NCBI GenBank assembly: GCA_934717185.1
Contig: CAKUYQ010000018.1
Span: forward strand, 1-50,938
DNA: 50,938 nt
Reading direction: 5' to 3'
Source: an uncultured Bacteroidales bacterium
GTDB taxonomy: Bacteria > Bacteroidota > Bacteroidia > Bacteroidales > UBA932
Shown: one piece after another, positions 40,215 through 49,260 of the stretch
How the letters are laid out: the number at the start of each line of letters is the position of its first letter
How positions within the stretch are numbered: position 1 is the first letter of the stretch
Program-made: the position numbers and the translations under genes
The notes under the pieces: model-generated
Seen by the model: the letters and a program-made list of their open reading frames with translations, nothing else
Database searches by the model: none
What the model was told of the DNA's origin: nothing

Positions 40215-41042
40215 CTATTTGATGTATTCTGTGTAGTCTTTCTCCGTGTCAAATATCATTGCGTGAACAGATGCTTGCTGCTGCTCTTTAGATGGTAGTA
40301 ACATATAGTTACCATAGCGATATTTCAAATACTCCTTGATGTGCTTAGATCCATAGAGGACAGTATCCTCAAATGGTATATCTAATGGTTGCTCGAAGAA
40401 ATTTTTTTCAAAAAGTCCGGAGTGAAATTTAGCTGGGGTAATCCAATAACAATATTTAAAGCCATCCTTAAAGCCATCATACTTGTAGATTCGGTGATAA
40501 CACATCTTTGCAATAAGTTGACAAGGTAATATTTTCAGCAGGTTTAGCACCATAACTTGAACTTTAGTCTTCGGTTTCCAGTTGCGCTGGCTAAGGGCAT
40601 AGAGTGTAACAAATTTACTTTCATAGTACACTAACTTCTGCATGAACTTTGATTTTGGTACCTTATGTAGCATCATAATATCCACGTAGATACCTTGGTG
40701 CAAATCTTTTCTGTTCTTAAAATTTTCTTCTATAAAGGTAGTACCATTCATACGCACTTTAGCATACTCCAAATATTTTTTTACCGTATACCATTCCTGC
40801 AGTATAAATTTCTGACTAGACTCCTTCTCCATGGCTATCTTGAATTTGCAATACTCAGCAGGTGTCATAAAAATGTCAAGATCATCATCCCACGGAATGA
40901 AACCTCCATGGCGAATAGCCCCTAAAGCGGTACCCCCCATGATATAATATATAATGCCATTTTTCCTGCATACAGCATCAATATATTTCATTACCTCTAA
41001 GATTTTATTCTGAACATCACGAATTGATTTCTTCTGATCCAT
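40215..41042 (-). CDS. LicD-family phosphotransferase
   Basis: A 275-residue protein with the LicD nucleotidyltransferase-like core: YYIMGGTALGAIRHGGFIPWDDDLDIFM (residues about 31-58) contains the GG and DDDLD metal-binding residues. The family transfers phosphocholine or other phospho-alcohols from CDP donors to glycans. With the TagD-like enzyme it may decorate the repeat unit with a phospho-alcohol. It starts 3 bp after the deacetylase-like gene stop. The stop codon abuts the GT14 remnant. Confidence 0.88.
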   Translation of the reverse strand: MDQKKSIRDVQNKILEVMKYIDAVCRKNGIIYYIMGGTALGAIRHGGFIPWDDDLDIFMTPAEYCKFKIAMEKESSQKFILQEWYTVKKYLEYAKVRMNGTTFIEENFKNRKDLHQGIYVDIMMLHKVPKSKFMQKLVYYESKFVTLYALSQRNWKPKTKVQVMVLNLLKILPCQLIAKMCYHRIYKYDGFKDGFKYCYWITPAKFHSGLFEKNFFEQPLDIPFEDTVLYGSKHIKEYLKYRYGNYMLLPSKEQQQASVHAMIFDTEKDYTEYIK

Positions 41043-41045
41043 ATT

Positions 41046-41882
41046 CTATATGTTCTTTGCCAAAAAATAAAATTTGTCAAGTAGCCATTCCATGCCAGGA
41101 ATATGACGAGCCATTAGAACGGTTTCGCGTACAACGCGGAACATAGCTATCTTTAAATTGATTTTCCATGCCGATGACATCCAGCGATGAGGATGCGTAC
41201 TTACTACATAGCTGTATTCATTGTCCATCACTAATGCCAACAGATTTCTAAAACCACCCACTTTTACATTCTTAACCTTAGGATATATGTCATTGGTTTC
41301 TGGAAGTGTAATTATTTTCCATTGATAACCTGCATCGCTGATATAGCGATACTTCCGATTACCAATATTTTGGCTGTAATCCACTACCATATCCACAAGC
41401 TCTGGATAGTGACTGCGAATTTCATTGTTGCGAAAGAAGTCACGGTTACTTGTGTAACCAATCCGTTTTTTCATTGGATTTCCATGTTGGCATATAGTAC
41501 TATAATGGAAACCATTGTGTGCAAATATTTTTGAGTATTTAATAAAATCCTCCTCGGCAGCTTTATAATCACCCGCATGTGCATCAAGGACATCATAGTG
41601 ATACGAAATTTCATGCCCCCATTCTTGCATTTCCTTCAGCAGATGGATGTTCTCTGGATCCGACATTAGGTGTGCCTGTACATAATAAGATCCTCGTATG
41701 TTATACTTATGCTCAATGCTCGCCAACTTGTGTGCATTAGGTACTAATGTCTCCACATCATGTTTCAGTACAATAAAACGCACATCCAGAGGTATTTTCA
41801 GCGACTCCTCAGCCGTACATGTTCGCACACTATTCTCAGCTATGGATTTACAGAATTTTTCCCAGTTTTTATAATAGAACAT
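41046..41882 (-). CDS. NodB-like polysaccharide deacetylase fold protein
   Basis: A 278-residue protein. The frame opens with TTG at 41912 inside the upstream gene, but ATG 41882 follows that gene's stop by 8 bp and is preferred. FIVLKHDVETLVPNAHKLASIE holds the Asp-like first motif, SYYVQAHLMSDPENIHLLKEM and WGHEISYHYDVLD the metal-binding histidines, and CQHGNP a later motif. The fold suggests de-N-acetylation of a sugar or removal of a glycan ester, although members can be inactive. It is cytosolic by lack of a signal peptide. Function in the glycan locus is inferred. Confidence 0.65.
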   Translation of the reverse strand: MFYYKNWEKFCKSIAENSVRTCTAEESLKIPLDVRFIVLKHDVETLVPNAHKLASIEHKYNIRGSYYVQAHLMSDPENIHLLKEMQEWGHEISYHYDVLDAHAGDYKAAEEDFIKYSKIFAHNGFHYSTICQHGNPMKKRIGYTSNRDFFRNNEIRSHYPELVDMVVDYSQNIGNRKYRYISDAGYQWKIITLPETNDIYPKVKNVKVGGFRNLLALVMDNEYSYVVSTHPHRWMSSAWKINLKIAMFRVVRETVLMARHIPGMEWLLDKFYFLAKNI

Positions 41883-41890
41883 ATTTTTCC

Positions 41891-43000
41891 TTATTTCTGT
41901 ATCTCTTTCCAAGTTGCATACAACTGCGCACCAACTGCATGAATGTTATACTCGTTTCTAACTTTGTGATAAGCTCTTGCAGTCATATCTTCTTTCATTT
42001 CTTCATTATCAATAATTCGTGCTATGGCTACCATTATATCATTCACATTCTTTACCCCGATACTGATACCGCAAGGATGATCTGACCCAAATTCAAGCAT
42101 TTGGGGGATAGCTCCTACAGGAGTGGCAATGATTGGAGTTTTACACATCATACTTTCAAGGATAGCATTGGGAAAGCCTTCTGAATAAGATGGAAGAACG
42201 AACACTTCGCAAGCCATCAATTCTTCAAGTACCTTATCGTGTGTAATTGGGCCAACGAAGTGAAACCATGGAGCATTTTTACAAAGCGCAAGTAAATTCT
42301 GTTTGTCAGCCTCATCATATGGACCGACTACTCGTAATTCTATATTATCAACTCTCATACAAGCTTCTGTCAGTTCATAAATTCCTTTAAGACGGAATAC
42401 TCTACCAATATAAAGCACTCTACGCTTTACACGCTTGATAGAAGCCTTAATAGCATTTACCTGCTCCTCTAGAACAGTTGAATAAGGGTTAGGAATATTA
42501 AAGATATTCTTTAAACCTAACTCAGTAAGGGCTGCATATGAGTTGTTATCCATCACAATAACGGCATCTGCTATTTTGGTTACGAGCTTAACAAACTTCC
42601 ATTCCCAATTATTCTGCCTGATAAGTTTTGGAATACGGCCAAAGTGATAGTGGATAACTACTTTTGCACCATATCTGTGAGCAAGATGTATTATGAAAAT
42701 ATCTTTGATGGAACTAATAGATGCTGTAGAATTGACATGCACTACATCAAAATGTTTTTGCTTCAAGTGTAACTTTATTTCATTTACAATGGCAAGATAA
42801 TCCTTAATACCACTCCAAATGCGATTTAAAGTTCCAGTGTTCTCATTGATTCTTGATGTTCTATCGCAAGCAACAACTTCACAACTTAAATTCTCTTTCT
42901 GATTGAAATCAAGGTATTCCAAAATATTATTCGCCCACACCGATATGCCTCCAGCTTGCTTAGCATCTTTACTGACAGGCGAGCATAGCAAAATTTTCAT
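41891..43000 (-). CDS. GT4 family glycosyltransferase
   Basis: A 369-residue GT-B enzyme. The N-terminal acceptor domain starts MKILLCSPVSKDAKQAGGISVW, and the donor domain has RRVLYIGRVFRLKGI and the retaining EX7E motif in PSYSEGFPNAILESMMC. It transfers a sugar from a nucleotide donor to the lipid-linked intermediate on the cytosolic face. It lies 3 bp after the acetyltransferase gene and 8 bp before the deacetylase-like gene. Specific donor not known. Confidence 0.92.
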   Translation of the reverse strand: MKILLCSPVSKDAKQAGGISVWANNILEYLDFNQKENLSCEVVACDRTSRINENTGTLNRIWSGIKDYLAIVNEIKLHLKQKHFDVVHVNSTASISSIKDIFIIHLAHRYGAKVVIHYHFGRIPKLIRQNNWEWKFVKLVTKIADAVIVMDNNSYAALTELGLKNIFNIPNPYSTVLEEQVNAIKASIKRVKRRVLYIGRVFRLKGIYELTEACMRVDNIELRVVGPYDEADKQNLLALCKNAPWFHFVGPITHDKVLEELMACEVFVLPSYSEGFPNAILESMMCKTPIIATPVGAIPQMLEFGSDHPCGISIGVKNVNDIMVAIARIIDNEEMKEDMTARAYHKVRNEYNIHAVGAQLYATWKEIQK

Positions 43001-43003
43001 TGT

Positions 43004-43525
43004 TTATTGTCTGTATTTTATAATTTTTGCTGGAACACCTCCTACTACAGCATTATCTGGTACATCTTTTGTTACAATGGCACCAGACCCGATAATCACC
43101 CCATTTCCAATAGTAACTCCTGGCATAATAATAGCTCGCATACCAATCCAAACATCATTCCCTATCGACACTTTTTTTTCAAAAAAACCTTGTTGGCACA
43201 TCGGTATATCTGTTCGGTCAGTAATGTGAGAATGAGTGAGAATTACCACATCAGGTCCCATCATAACATTTTCGCCAATTTCAAGTGGGCCATGCACAGA
43301 ACAGTTAACACCAAGACCGCTGCCAGAGCCAATAATGATTCTATCTCCTTTTGCAAAATGAGCACCATGTTCTATGTTAACGTTTTCGCCACAGCTATTG
43401 AATAGTGGTTTGCAAACAATTCTTCTTACAGTTCTAGTCCATTTTGTTAAAGGACCTGTGGATTGTGGCAAATAACGAGCAAAACCATAGTAGCCTATTA
43501 GACAAATGATATTTTTAAATTTCAT
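43004..43525 (-). CDS. Hexapeptide-repeat acetyltransferase
   Basis: A 173-residue left-handed beta-helix acyltransferase of the WcaF/LacA type. Repeats such as GDRIIIGSGSGLGVNCSVHG, IGENVMMGPDVVILTHSH and IGNDVWIGMRAIIMPGVTIG carry the hexapeptide pattern, and the His in LTHSHI is the likely catalytic residue. VGGVPAKIIKYRQ is the CoA-binding end. It adds an O-acetyl group to a sugar of the repeat unit. It lies between two GT4 genes, 3-4 bp from each. Confidence 0.92.
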   Translation of the reverse strand: MKFKNIICLIGYYGFARYLPQSTGPLTKWTRTVRRIVCKPLFNSCGENVNIEHGAHFAKGDRIIIGSGSGLGVNCSVHGPLEIGENVMMGPDVVILTHSHITDRTDIPMCQQGFFEKKVSIGNDVWIGMRAIIMPGVTIGNGVIIGSGAIVTKDVPDNAVVGGVPAKIIKYRQ

Positions 43526-43529
43526 TAGA

Positions 43530-44612
43530 TTATATGTTGTTAATCAGGCTTATATAATTATCAATAAATCTGCTTTTGGAAAAATTTTCTACAGCTTTTC
43601 TTCTACTTTCCGTTTTGAATGAATGATATTTAATATCGCTAATAGTGAGCATTTTTTTTACAACAGATGCAATATCTTCTGGTGATTTTGGATCAAAGAG
43701 ATATCCATTTTCACCATCTTTTACGTATCTATTATTATCACATACATTACTACATACAATAGGAAGACCAGAAGCTAACGCTTCGCAAATCACATTCGGA
43801 GTACCTTCATAAAATGATGGCAAACAGAAATAATCAGCTTTGCAATACTCCTCCGAAATTTGTTGTGTTTTATCAAGCAGTTCTACTTCAAACTGAAGTT
43901 GCAACCGTTCTATTAAATTTTTGCATTCTTGTAAATATGCATCTTGATCTTTTACCTTGCCAAACCATTTCACATGGAAATTAATACCTTGATTTTTCAA
44001 AATTTTCATTGCTTTAATGAAGCCAAGAGCATTCTTTGATTTCCATAATGTGGCAACTATTACTATGGTGTTGCCACGCTCCCTATTAACTGGGTGGAAG
44101 TGTTCGGTGTCAACAAAATTGACAATCACCATATTCTTCTTTAGAAAAGGAAAATATTCATTGATAAACTTCTGTTGAGAATATGAGTTTGATACAATAC
44201 AGTCAGCCACTCTAAATATGTTGAAACGGAATGTATCTCGTATTGTTTTGTTGAGATTGGTATTTCTCTCCGATACTATCAGTTTATATCTCAAGCCTAG
44301 CAGTTTTAGAATGCTGGCGATGATACATGATGATTGAAGATAAGATATAACTACTTCTGGTGTAAAAGCCTTTATTTCCCTACGTATAGCCCCCATCAGT
44401 TTTATCTTACCTTGTGAAGCTGGAATATACTTTACAGCCACTCCGTTATTTTCTAACTGTTGCACAAAGAAATCCTTTGATTCAAAATATATAACTTCCA
44501 CCAAGTATCCTTTACCCTTTAGCATAGACGCTAGTCCAGCCATCTGTCGTTCCGCTCCTCCAGAGCCGAGATCGTCAATTAAACATAGTATAGTTTTGTT
44601 ATTCTTATACAT
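43530..44612 (-). CDS. GT4 family glycosyltransferase
   Basis: A 360-residue GT-B enzyme. Start ATG 44612 (MYKNNKTILCLIDDLGSGGAERQ) is preferred; it overlaps the Wzy stop by 8 bp, and the longer frame opens at 44636. The glycine-rich acceptor loop is GSGGAERQMAGLA, the donor domain starts at TIVIVATLWKSKNALGF, and the EX7E motif is in PSFYEGTPNVICEALASG. It has no membrane segment. Sugar and linkage unknown. Confidence 0.92.
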   Translation of the reverse strand: MYKNNKTILCLIDDLGSGGAERQMAGLASMLKGKGYLVEVIYFESKDFFVQQLENNGVAVKYIPASQGKIKLMGAIRREIKAFTPEVVISYLQSSCIIASILKLLGLRYKLIVSERNTNLNKTIRDTFRFNIFRVADCIVSNSYSQQKFINEYFPFLKKNMVIVNFVDTEHFHPVNRERGNTIVIVATLWKSKNALGFIKAMKILKNQGINFHVKWFGKVKDQDAYLQECKNLIERLQLQFEVELLDKTQQISEEYCKADYFCLPSFYEGTPNVICEALASGLPIVCSNVCDNNRYVKDGENGYLFDPKSPEDIASVVKKMLTISDIKYHSFKTESRRKAVENFSKSRFIDNYISLINNI

Positions 44613-45819
44613 ATTTATTACAAATGAGATTGTCAATATTTTGCTTATTCAAGAATGCAAGACAAAACGCAAGTACGGCAGATTCGTAGATTTGAAAATC
44701 TCCAATGGCCATAGAAAATATAGATTTTAGCAAACATGGAATAAACAAGAAGAGAAGTGACATCCTAATCGTTAGATTCTTTGTTTCTTTTATTGTACGG
44801 ACAAAACAAATATAGTATGCAGAGTATGCAGTAATGCCTATAGCACCCATGTCAATAGCAAACTCCAACCAATCATTATGTGCATAGTTGCCAAGTATAG
44901 CAATAGAACCATCAGCTCCATTACCAAACAGTAATCGAAAAATATTTGTTTCATTAAGGATATGATTCACTACTTGAAAATAAAAATCGTTTCGTCCGCT
45001 GGAATTGCTTGATTCAATAATAAATCTACTTGCAAAAGAGGCATTGGCAACCATCATATATTTAATATAAAAATAAGCTCCCAAAAAGCCTCCGCAGCCT
45101 AAAATAAATACTATAAGTTTTTTGCGAGAACTTGAGCGCATTAAATTGAGCCAAAAAAAGATAGAAGCACTAACGACAAAGCATAATAATGCACCTCGTT
45201 TAGCAGATGAAATTACAAAAAAAGCACATATAGCCAATATAATATACTGAATAATAGCATTTTTATTAAAGAACGGAATTAAACACATCAGTGAAACGAA
45301 GTAATAACCCATATTGTTTGTTAATATTTCTGTTTCTATTCCTTCCTTACCAAGCATTTCTAACATTGATATTTCATTGCTACAATATTGAAATATTACA
45401 AAACCAATGAATATAATAGCCCATTTTCTCAGCCAATCAGCATTTATTTTACCTGTGCTTACAAAGTAATAAAAGGCGTATACAGGTAAAACAGAAATAT
45501 AATATGATTTTAGATATATCGTTGGATTTTGCAGTATACTGCTTGTCCTATATATTACTTCTGGACTAAGTATTCTAATAATACCATATACAGTAAATAG
45601 AATAACCAAAATATTTAAGCCCTTGAGGTATATTGGTAGGTTACCGTATTGATTTACTTTGACGAAGTAGTAGAGAGATATTAATAAGAACATAGACATG
45701 ACAGTGATACCTATTGGACCTCCACTTGTATAAAACGTTCCTTGCATGTAATATAACAACCAAAGTATTGTATACAAATTGGCTATATTCTTTAAATTAT
45801 ATATCTTGAATATGCCCAT
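44605..45819 (-). CDS. O-antigen/capsule polymerase (Wzy-like)
   Basis: A 404-residue integral membrane protein with about 10-12 helices and a large loop before the last third. The loop contains NASFASRFIIESSNSSGRNDF and LFGNGADGSIAILGNYAHNDWLEFA, resembling the O-antigen ligase/polymerase family motif (HNxxLE-like). It would polymerise lipid-linked repeat units on the periplasmic face. The frame begins with TTG at 45831; ATG 45819 (MGIFKIYN) is chosen. It sits next to Wzx-like and GT genes, supporting the role. Ligase function is possible but less likely given the context. Confidence 0.8.
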   Translation of the reverse strand: MGIFKIYNLKNIANLYTILWLLYYMQGTFYTSGGPIGITVMSMFLLISLYYFVKVNQYGNLPIYLKGLNILVILFTVYGIIRILSPEVIYRTSSILQNPTIYLKSYYISVLPVYAFYYFVSTGKINADWLRKWAIIFIGFVIFQYCSNEISMLEMLGKEGIETEILTNNMGYYFVSLMCLIPFFNKNAIIQYIILAICAFFVISSAKRGALLCFVVSASIFFWLNLMRSSSRKKLIVFILGCGGFLGAYFYIKYMMVANASFASRFIIESSNSSGRNDFYFQVVNHILNETNIFRLLFGNGADGSIAILGNYAHNDWLEFAIDMGAIGITAYSAYYICFVRTIKETKNLTIRMSLLFLFIPCLLKSIFSMAIGDFQIYESAVLAFCLAFLNKQNIDNLICNKYV

Positions 45820-45831
45820 AATTAACAACAA

Positions 45832-46767
45832 TTAATAGCCTCTAAATTTGGATATTATCAGAGCAGGTATGTAGAATATTGAATAAGTCAACTTGTCTCT
45901 TATGCGACTTATTTTGTGGAAAATTCTCTCATTAAGACGTACTGCGGAATAAGCTAATTGTAAAGACAGTTTAATGTAAATCTTAAAACGATATCTTATC
46001 AGTATGTCACTTATTTCATTGATTGAATATAATGAAGACACCAAACTATTGTAGTTTCTTTGTACACTTCTACTTTTTGACACTGATGTACATAATGATT
46101 CATGTCCGATGACATATGTTCTGGTGATTTCTGGAACAAAACGTGTCTTATATTTTCTCGCAGCCATTGTCCACCTAACTCCTTCTGGAAAGTTTGTACA
46201 CTTATCTTCAAACCAAAAATTATCTGGAATAGCTGCTTCTTTTCTAAGGACCTCTACTTTACGGCAACCATCCATTTCTGCTCCTTTTCCAATTATGTAG
46301 GTTATCTCAATATAATCAGAATCAAAATAAGGAGATGGTAGAGGCTCTCCAACAAGTTTTCCATTTTCATATTGCGCACGTGATTTAACCTCCCAAAAAC
46401 TTTCATAGTCAGTAGATAGTTCTAATTCTTTCCAATAATGATCGTATATTGAGAGCATGTTTGGCGGAAGAGGATCATCATCGTCAGCGGTGATGATATA
46501 TTTACCTTGAAATGCATCTGTTGCAGCTCGCCATGCCATGTGTTTACCACCATGAGGAATCTTTATGTAGTTAATGTGTAATTTTTTTTCTTTTAAAAAA
46601 TTATCCACAATATCATCAGTGTTATCTGTAGAGCCATCTGATACAAGAACCCATTCAAAATTGCCTAAGAAATCCTGATTCTTAATGCATTCGTACAGCC
46701 TATTTAAAAGCGAACCACGATTATAAGTGGCAGTAAATATTGAAAAACGGTATTTATTTGTTGTCAT
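45832..46767 (-). CDS. GT2 family glycosyltransferase
   Basis: A 311-residue GT-A enzyme with the start FSIFTATYNRGSLLNRLYE, the acidic VSDGSTDNTDD motif, and the metal-binding ITADDDDPLPPNML. The C-terminal third is basic and aromatic and may be membrane-associated. It overlaps the flippase gene by 14 bp, so the two are coupled. It adds one sugar of the repeat unit; identity unknown. Confidence 0.92.
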   Translation of the reverse strand: MTTNKYRFSIFTATYNRGSLLNRLYECIKNQDFLGNFEWVLVSDGSTDNTDDIVDNFLKEKKLHINYIKIPHGGKHMAWRAATDAFQGKYIITADDDDPLPPNMLSIYDHYWKELELSTDYESFWEVKSRAQYENGKLVGEPLPSPYFDSDYIEITYIIGKGAEMDGCRKVEVLRKEAAIPDNFWFEDKCTNFPEGVRWTMAARKYKTRFVPEITRTYVIGHESLCTSVSKSRSVQRNYNSLVSSLYSINEISDILIRYRFKIYIKLSLQLAYSAVRLNERIFHKISRIRDKLTYSIFYIPALIISKFRGY

Positions 46768-48016
46768 TTTTTTTGCGAAATTTTAGGTAATAGCGGTAAC
46801 TCAAAATGCCTATAAGCATTCTACTGATAAGAACAGTTATAGCAGCTCCGATATAGGTGTATTCAGATACTAATGGATATGAAATAGCCATACCTGTGAT
46901 TGAGGAAATAATAGTTAAATTTCTAAGTTCTTTCTCGTGATTGGTTAATATAAGATAATTCTGTCCATATGTATTATTGAGAGACATAAATATAAATGAA
47001 ACAGATAAAATTCTTAGAACGACAACAGAGTCTTTAAATTCTGCTGTAAGCATGATTTTAACTATGATTGGAGCAAAAACAAATAAACCGATGGCAAAAA
47101 CAGAGGCAACCAACATATTTATTTGAGCAAATATATTTATCTTGTCAGACCTCCGTGCAAGGAAAGGGAAGAATGCTCTTGAAAGGACTGACTGAAATTG
47201 ATTTACTATTGAGATAAATTTATTACCTCCATCAAAGATTCCAGTAGCACTTGAGCCTCCGAACTGACCCAATAACATAACTGAGAAGCTGTTATACAAA
47301 TTGGGAAGCATATTGTTCAAAAAAACATCTGTACTTGATTTTACAGTGTTCATTATTTCTTTGAACTGTGGGCTATAAATTGAATAACCCCATTTTTTTA
47401 CAATTAAAAAAAATGCACATGCCCCACATATCAAATAGCCAACTGTTGTGAAAATAGGCTGTAATATATAATCCTTTTCATTTTTTATGAATATAAAAAT
47501 GGCGATTGTAAAGGTAAATTTAAAGAATATATTTAAAATGGTTGTATATTTCATTTTTTCAATAGCCTGAAAAAACCAGTCAGGAAAAAATATGTGACCA
47601 GGAAGCATTAGATATGTCAGGAAAATGATTAACCAGTTTTCTCTAAAATATGGAATAATGAGTATTGTAATAGCTAAAAGAATCCCAGATATAAACGTTA
47701 GTAGGCATCTCGCCCAAAGGACGTTGCTGAAAATTCGCGAAACATTCTCTTTGTTTTCCACACATTGAGCAACGTCACGAGTTGCTGTAAAGTTAAATCC
47801 CCAATCTGCTACTGTCTGTATCCATGAAATAATTGCGGATGCAAACGCTATTTTTCCGAAACCATAGGCGCCTATAGTTTTTGCTAGATAAGGCATTGTG
47901 ACTATGGGGAAAATATAACCGGCAACTTGCAATGTAGCTAGCCATGAGAAATTAGTTAGCACTGTACGTGCATCCTTACTCTGTTTCAGCGTATTTAGCC
48001 TATTCTTTAACTCCAT
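46754..48016 (-). CDS. Polysaccharide flippase (Wzx-like)
   Basis: A 420-residue membrane protein of the MATE/MVF-type RfbX family with about 12 transmembrane helices. It starts with a cytosolic segment, then the typical FSWLATLQVAGYIFPIVTMPYLAKTIGAYGFGKIAFA region of Wzx proteins. It flips the undecaprenyl-linked repeat unit to the periplasm. It is encoded next to Wzy-like and GT genes, which defines a Wzx/Wzy-dependent pathway. The C terminus (LKFRKKNDNK) is cytosolic and basic. Confidence 0.92.
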   Translation of the reverse strand: MELKNRLNTLKQSKDARTVLTNFSWLATLQVAGYIFPIVTMPYLAKTIGAYGFGKIAFASAIISWIQTVADWGFNFTATRDVAQCVENKENVSRIFSNVLWARCLLTFISGILLAITILIIPYFRENWLIIFLTYLMLPGHIFFPDWFFQAIEKMKYTTILNIFFKFTFTIAIFIFIKNEKDYILQPIFTTVGYLICGACAFFLIVKKWGYSIYSPQFKEIMNTVKSSTDVFLNNMLPNLYNSFSVMLLGQFGGSSATGIFDGGNKFISIVNQFQSVLSRAFFPFLARRSDKINIFAQINMLVASVFAIGLFVFAPIIVKIMLTAEFKDSVVVLRILSVSFIFMSLNNTYGQNYLILTNHEKELRNLTIISSITGMAISYPLVSEYTYIGAAITVLISRMLIGILSYRYYLKFRKKNDNK

Positions 48017-48056
48017 TGAAGTTTTACTTTGCTAATATCCTGTATGATAATGTTTT

Positions 48057-48965
48057 TTATGATTCTATTATTTTTTCTGGTAACTTCAACCAGTCTCCAA
48101 ACTTTAGATCCCATTCTTTAGATGACATATCATCATAACCAGAAGCGTCAAAGAATGTGAATTCCCCAAAATAAATTTTACCGTTCACATAATAGAGGTC
48201 AATACGAATATGAGGAAGACCATTTGATAGTTTTTCAGCAACCTCTATCATTTGGTCGAGTTTTTCTGGTTTTTGGAGTGTCCCCATCAACTGCTTACCG
48301 CAATTGCTTACAATAGGCATCGGATTGAAATTCCTATCATAATAATTAAAATTGTGATCAGAGAAGCGATTGGAAGCTACTAACAGAACCTTTACCTCTC
48401 CATTGAAACAATAGAACTTATAGTCACGGAGTTCACCACTTTCGTCTTGCATATAAGTCTCTGCAAAAATTCTTCCTTTTATGCCACTATATGGCCATTC
48501 TCGAAGCGTTTTATATATGTTGGACTTCTTTGACGCTTCAAGCCTATGCTTTGCAAAGTCTTTATTAAGTTTTGCCTTATCTTTGACTATCACGACTCCA
48601 GTGCTTCCTCCTCCGTTGCTAGTTTTAAGAACGAACTGATTAGGCAACATGTCAAAATTAATATCGTCAAAATTGCTCCAAATACCTAAATTTGGGATTA
48701 TAAGCTCTTTGCCCAACATCGTTTCTACCAATCGCTTTGATTCAATCTTATCAACCATATCATGAAAAATAGTACGGCGATAATTCAATTTTAGCCATTG
48801 TAGTTTCTCTGTAAATCGAGTAGGATTTTCAAGATCTAGCTTTTGAGACATACGCACATAGTACATAATCTTTAGATACATCTCATCAGACAAAAAAAAG
48901 AGACACTTCTTCACGAGAGTTGCACATAGCTCTCGTGGACTATTTATATAATATTTAAAGTTCAT
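48057..48965 (-). CDS. TupA-like ATP-grasp ligase
   Basis: A 302-residue protein from ATG 48965. The frame is open to 49160, but the extra 65 residues come from a repeat also present at 50317-50411 and are rejected. ENPTRFTEKLQWLKL is the conserved start of TupA-like proteins, LKTSNGGGSTGVVIVKD and the RIDLYYVNGKIYFGEFTFF stretch match the ATP-grasp nucleotide and metal sites. TupA takes part in teichuronopeptide synthesis; here it probably links an amino acid or similar group to the glycan. It is cytosolic. Substrate unknown. Confidence 0.8.
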   Translation of the reverse strand: MNFKYYINSPRELCATLVKKCLFFLSDEMYLKIMYYVRMSQKLDLENPTRFTEKLQWLKLNYRRTIFHDMVDKIESKRLVETMLGKELIIPNLGIWSNFDDINFDMLPNQFVLKTSNGGGSTGVVIVKDKAKLNKDFAKHRLEASKKSNIYKTLREWPYSGIKGRIFAETYMQDESGELRDYKFYCFNGEVKVLLVASNRFSDHNFNYYDRNFNPMPIVSNCGKQLMGTLQKPEKLDQMIEVAEKLSNGLPHIRIDLYYVNGKIYFGEFTFFDASGYDDMSSKEWDLKFGDWLKLPEKIIES

Positions 48966-48974
48966 TGTAGTAGT

Positions 48975-49070
48975 GTTAGTGGTCAAAAATTGGAAACGGT
49001 TAACCAATAGGCATTTGAGCAATACCTTGTTTCTGATCTTTTCATTTTTTAGTTGATTTTCGTAAGTTGG
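48975..49070 (-). repeat. About 95-bp direct repeat, copy 1
   Basis: Matches 50317-50411 with the same orientation. Read on the minus strand, both encode the same peptide pattern, with YENQxKN, LLKCLL and FQFLTTN. It lies between the TupA-like and acyltransferase genes. The two copies bracket the acyltransferase gene. It may be a remnant of a gene's 3' end. Confidence 0.8.
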
Positions 49071-49260
49071 ATAGTGTTGCCTCCATTTCTTCTTAGGTGT
49101 TGCTTTATTCTTGAATGGCTTTCCATTTTCGACATTCTTAACGCATTTTGATATAGTCAAATTCTGGTCGCTTTTTTTTCAAAAGCAAAAGTATTGATGC
49201 GTACTTATGTAACTATAAGCAAGTGGCTTATAGTTGTATATAACAATTAGGCGCATTTCA

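Noticed and set aside
48966..49160. 65-residue N-terminal extension of the TupA-like protein
   Set aside because: It is encoded by a repeat also found at 50317-50411 without a TupA gene.
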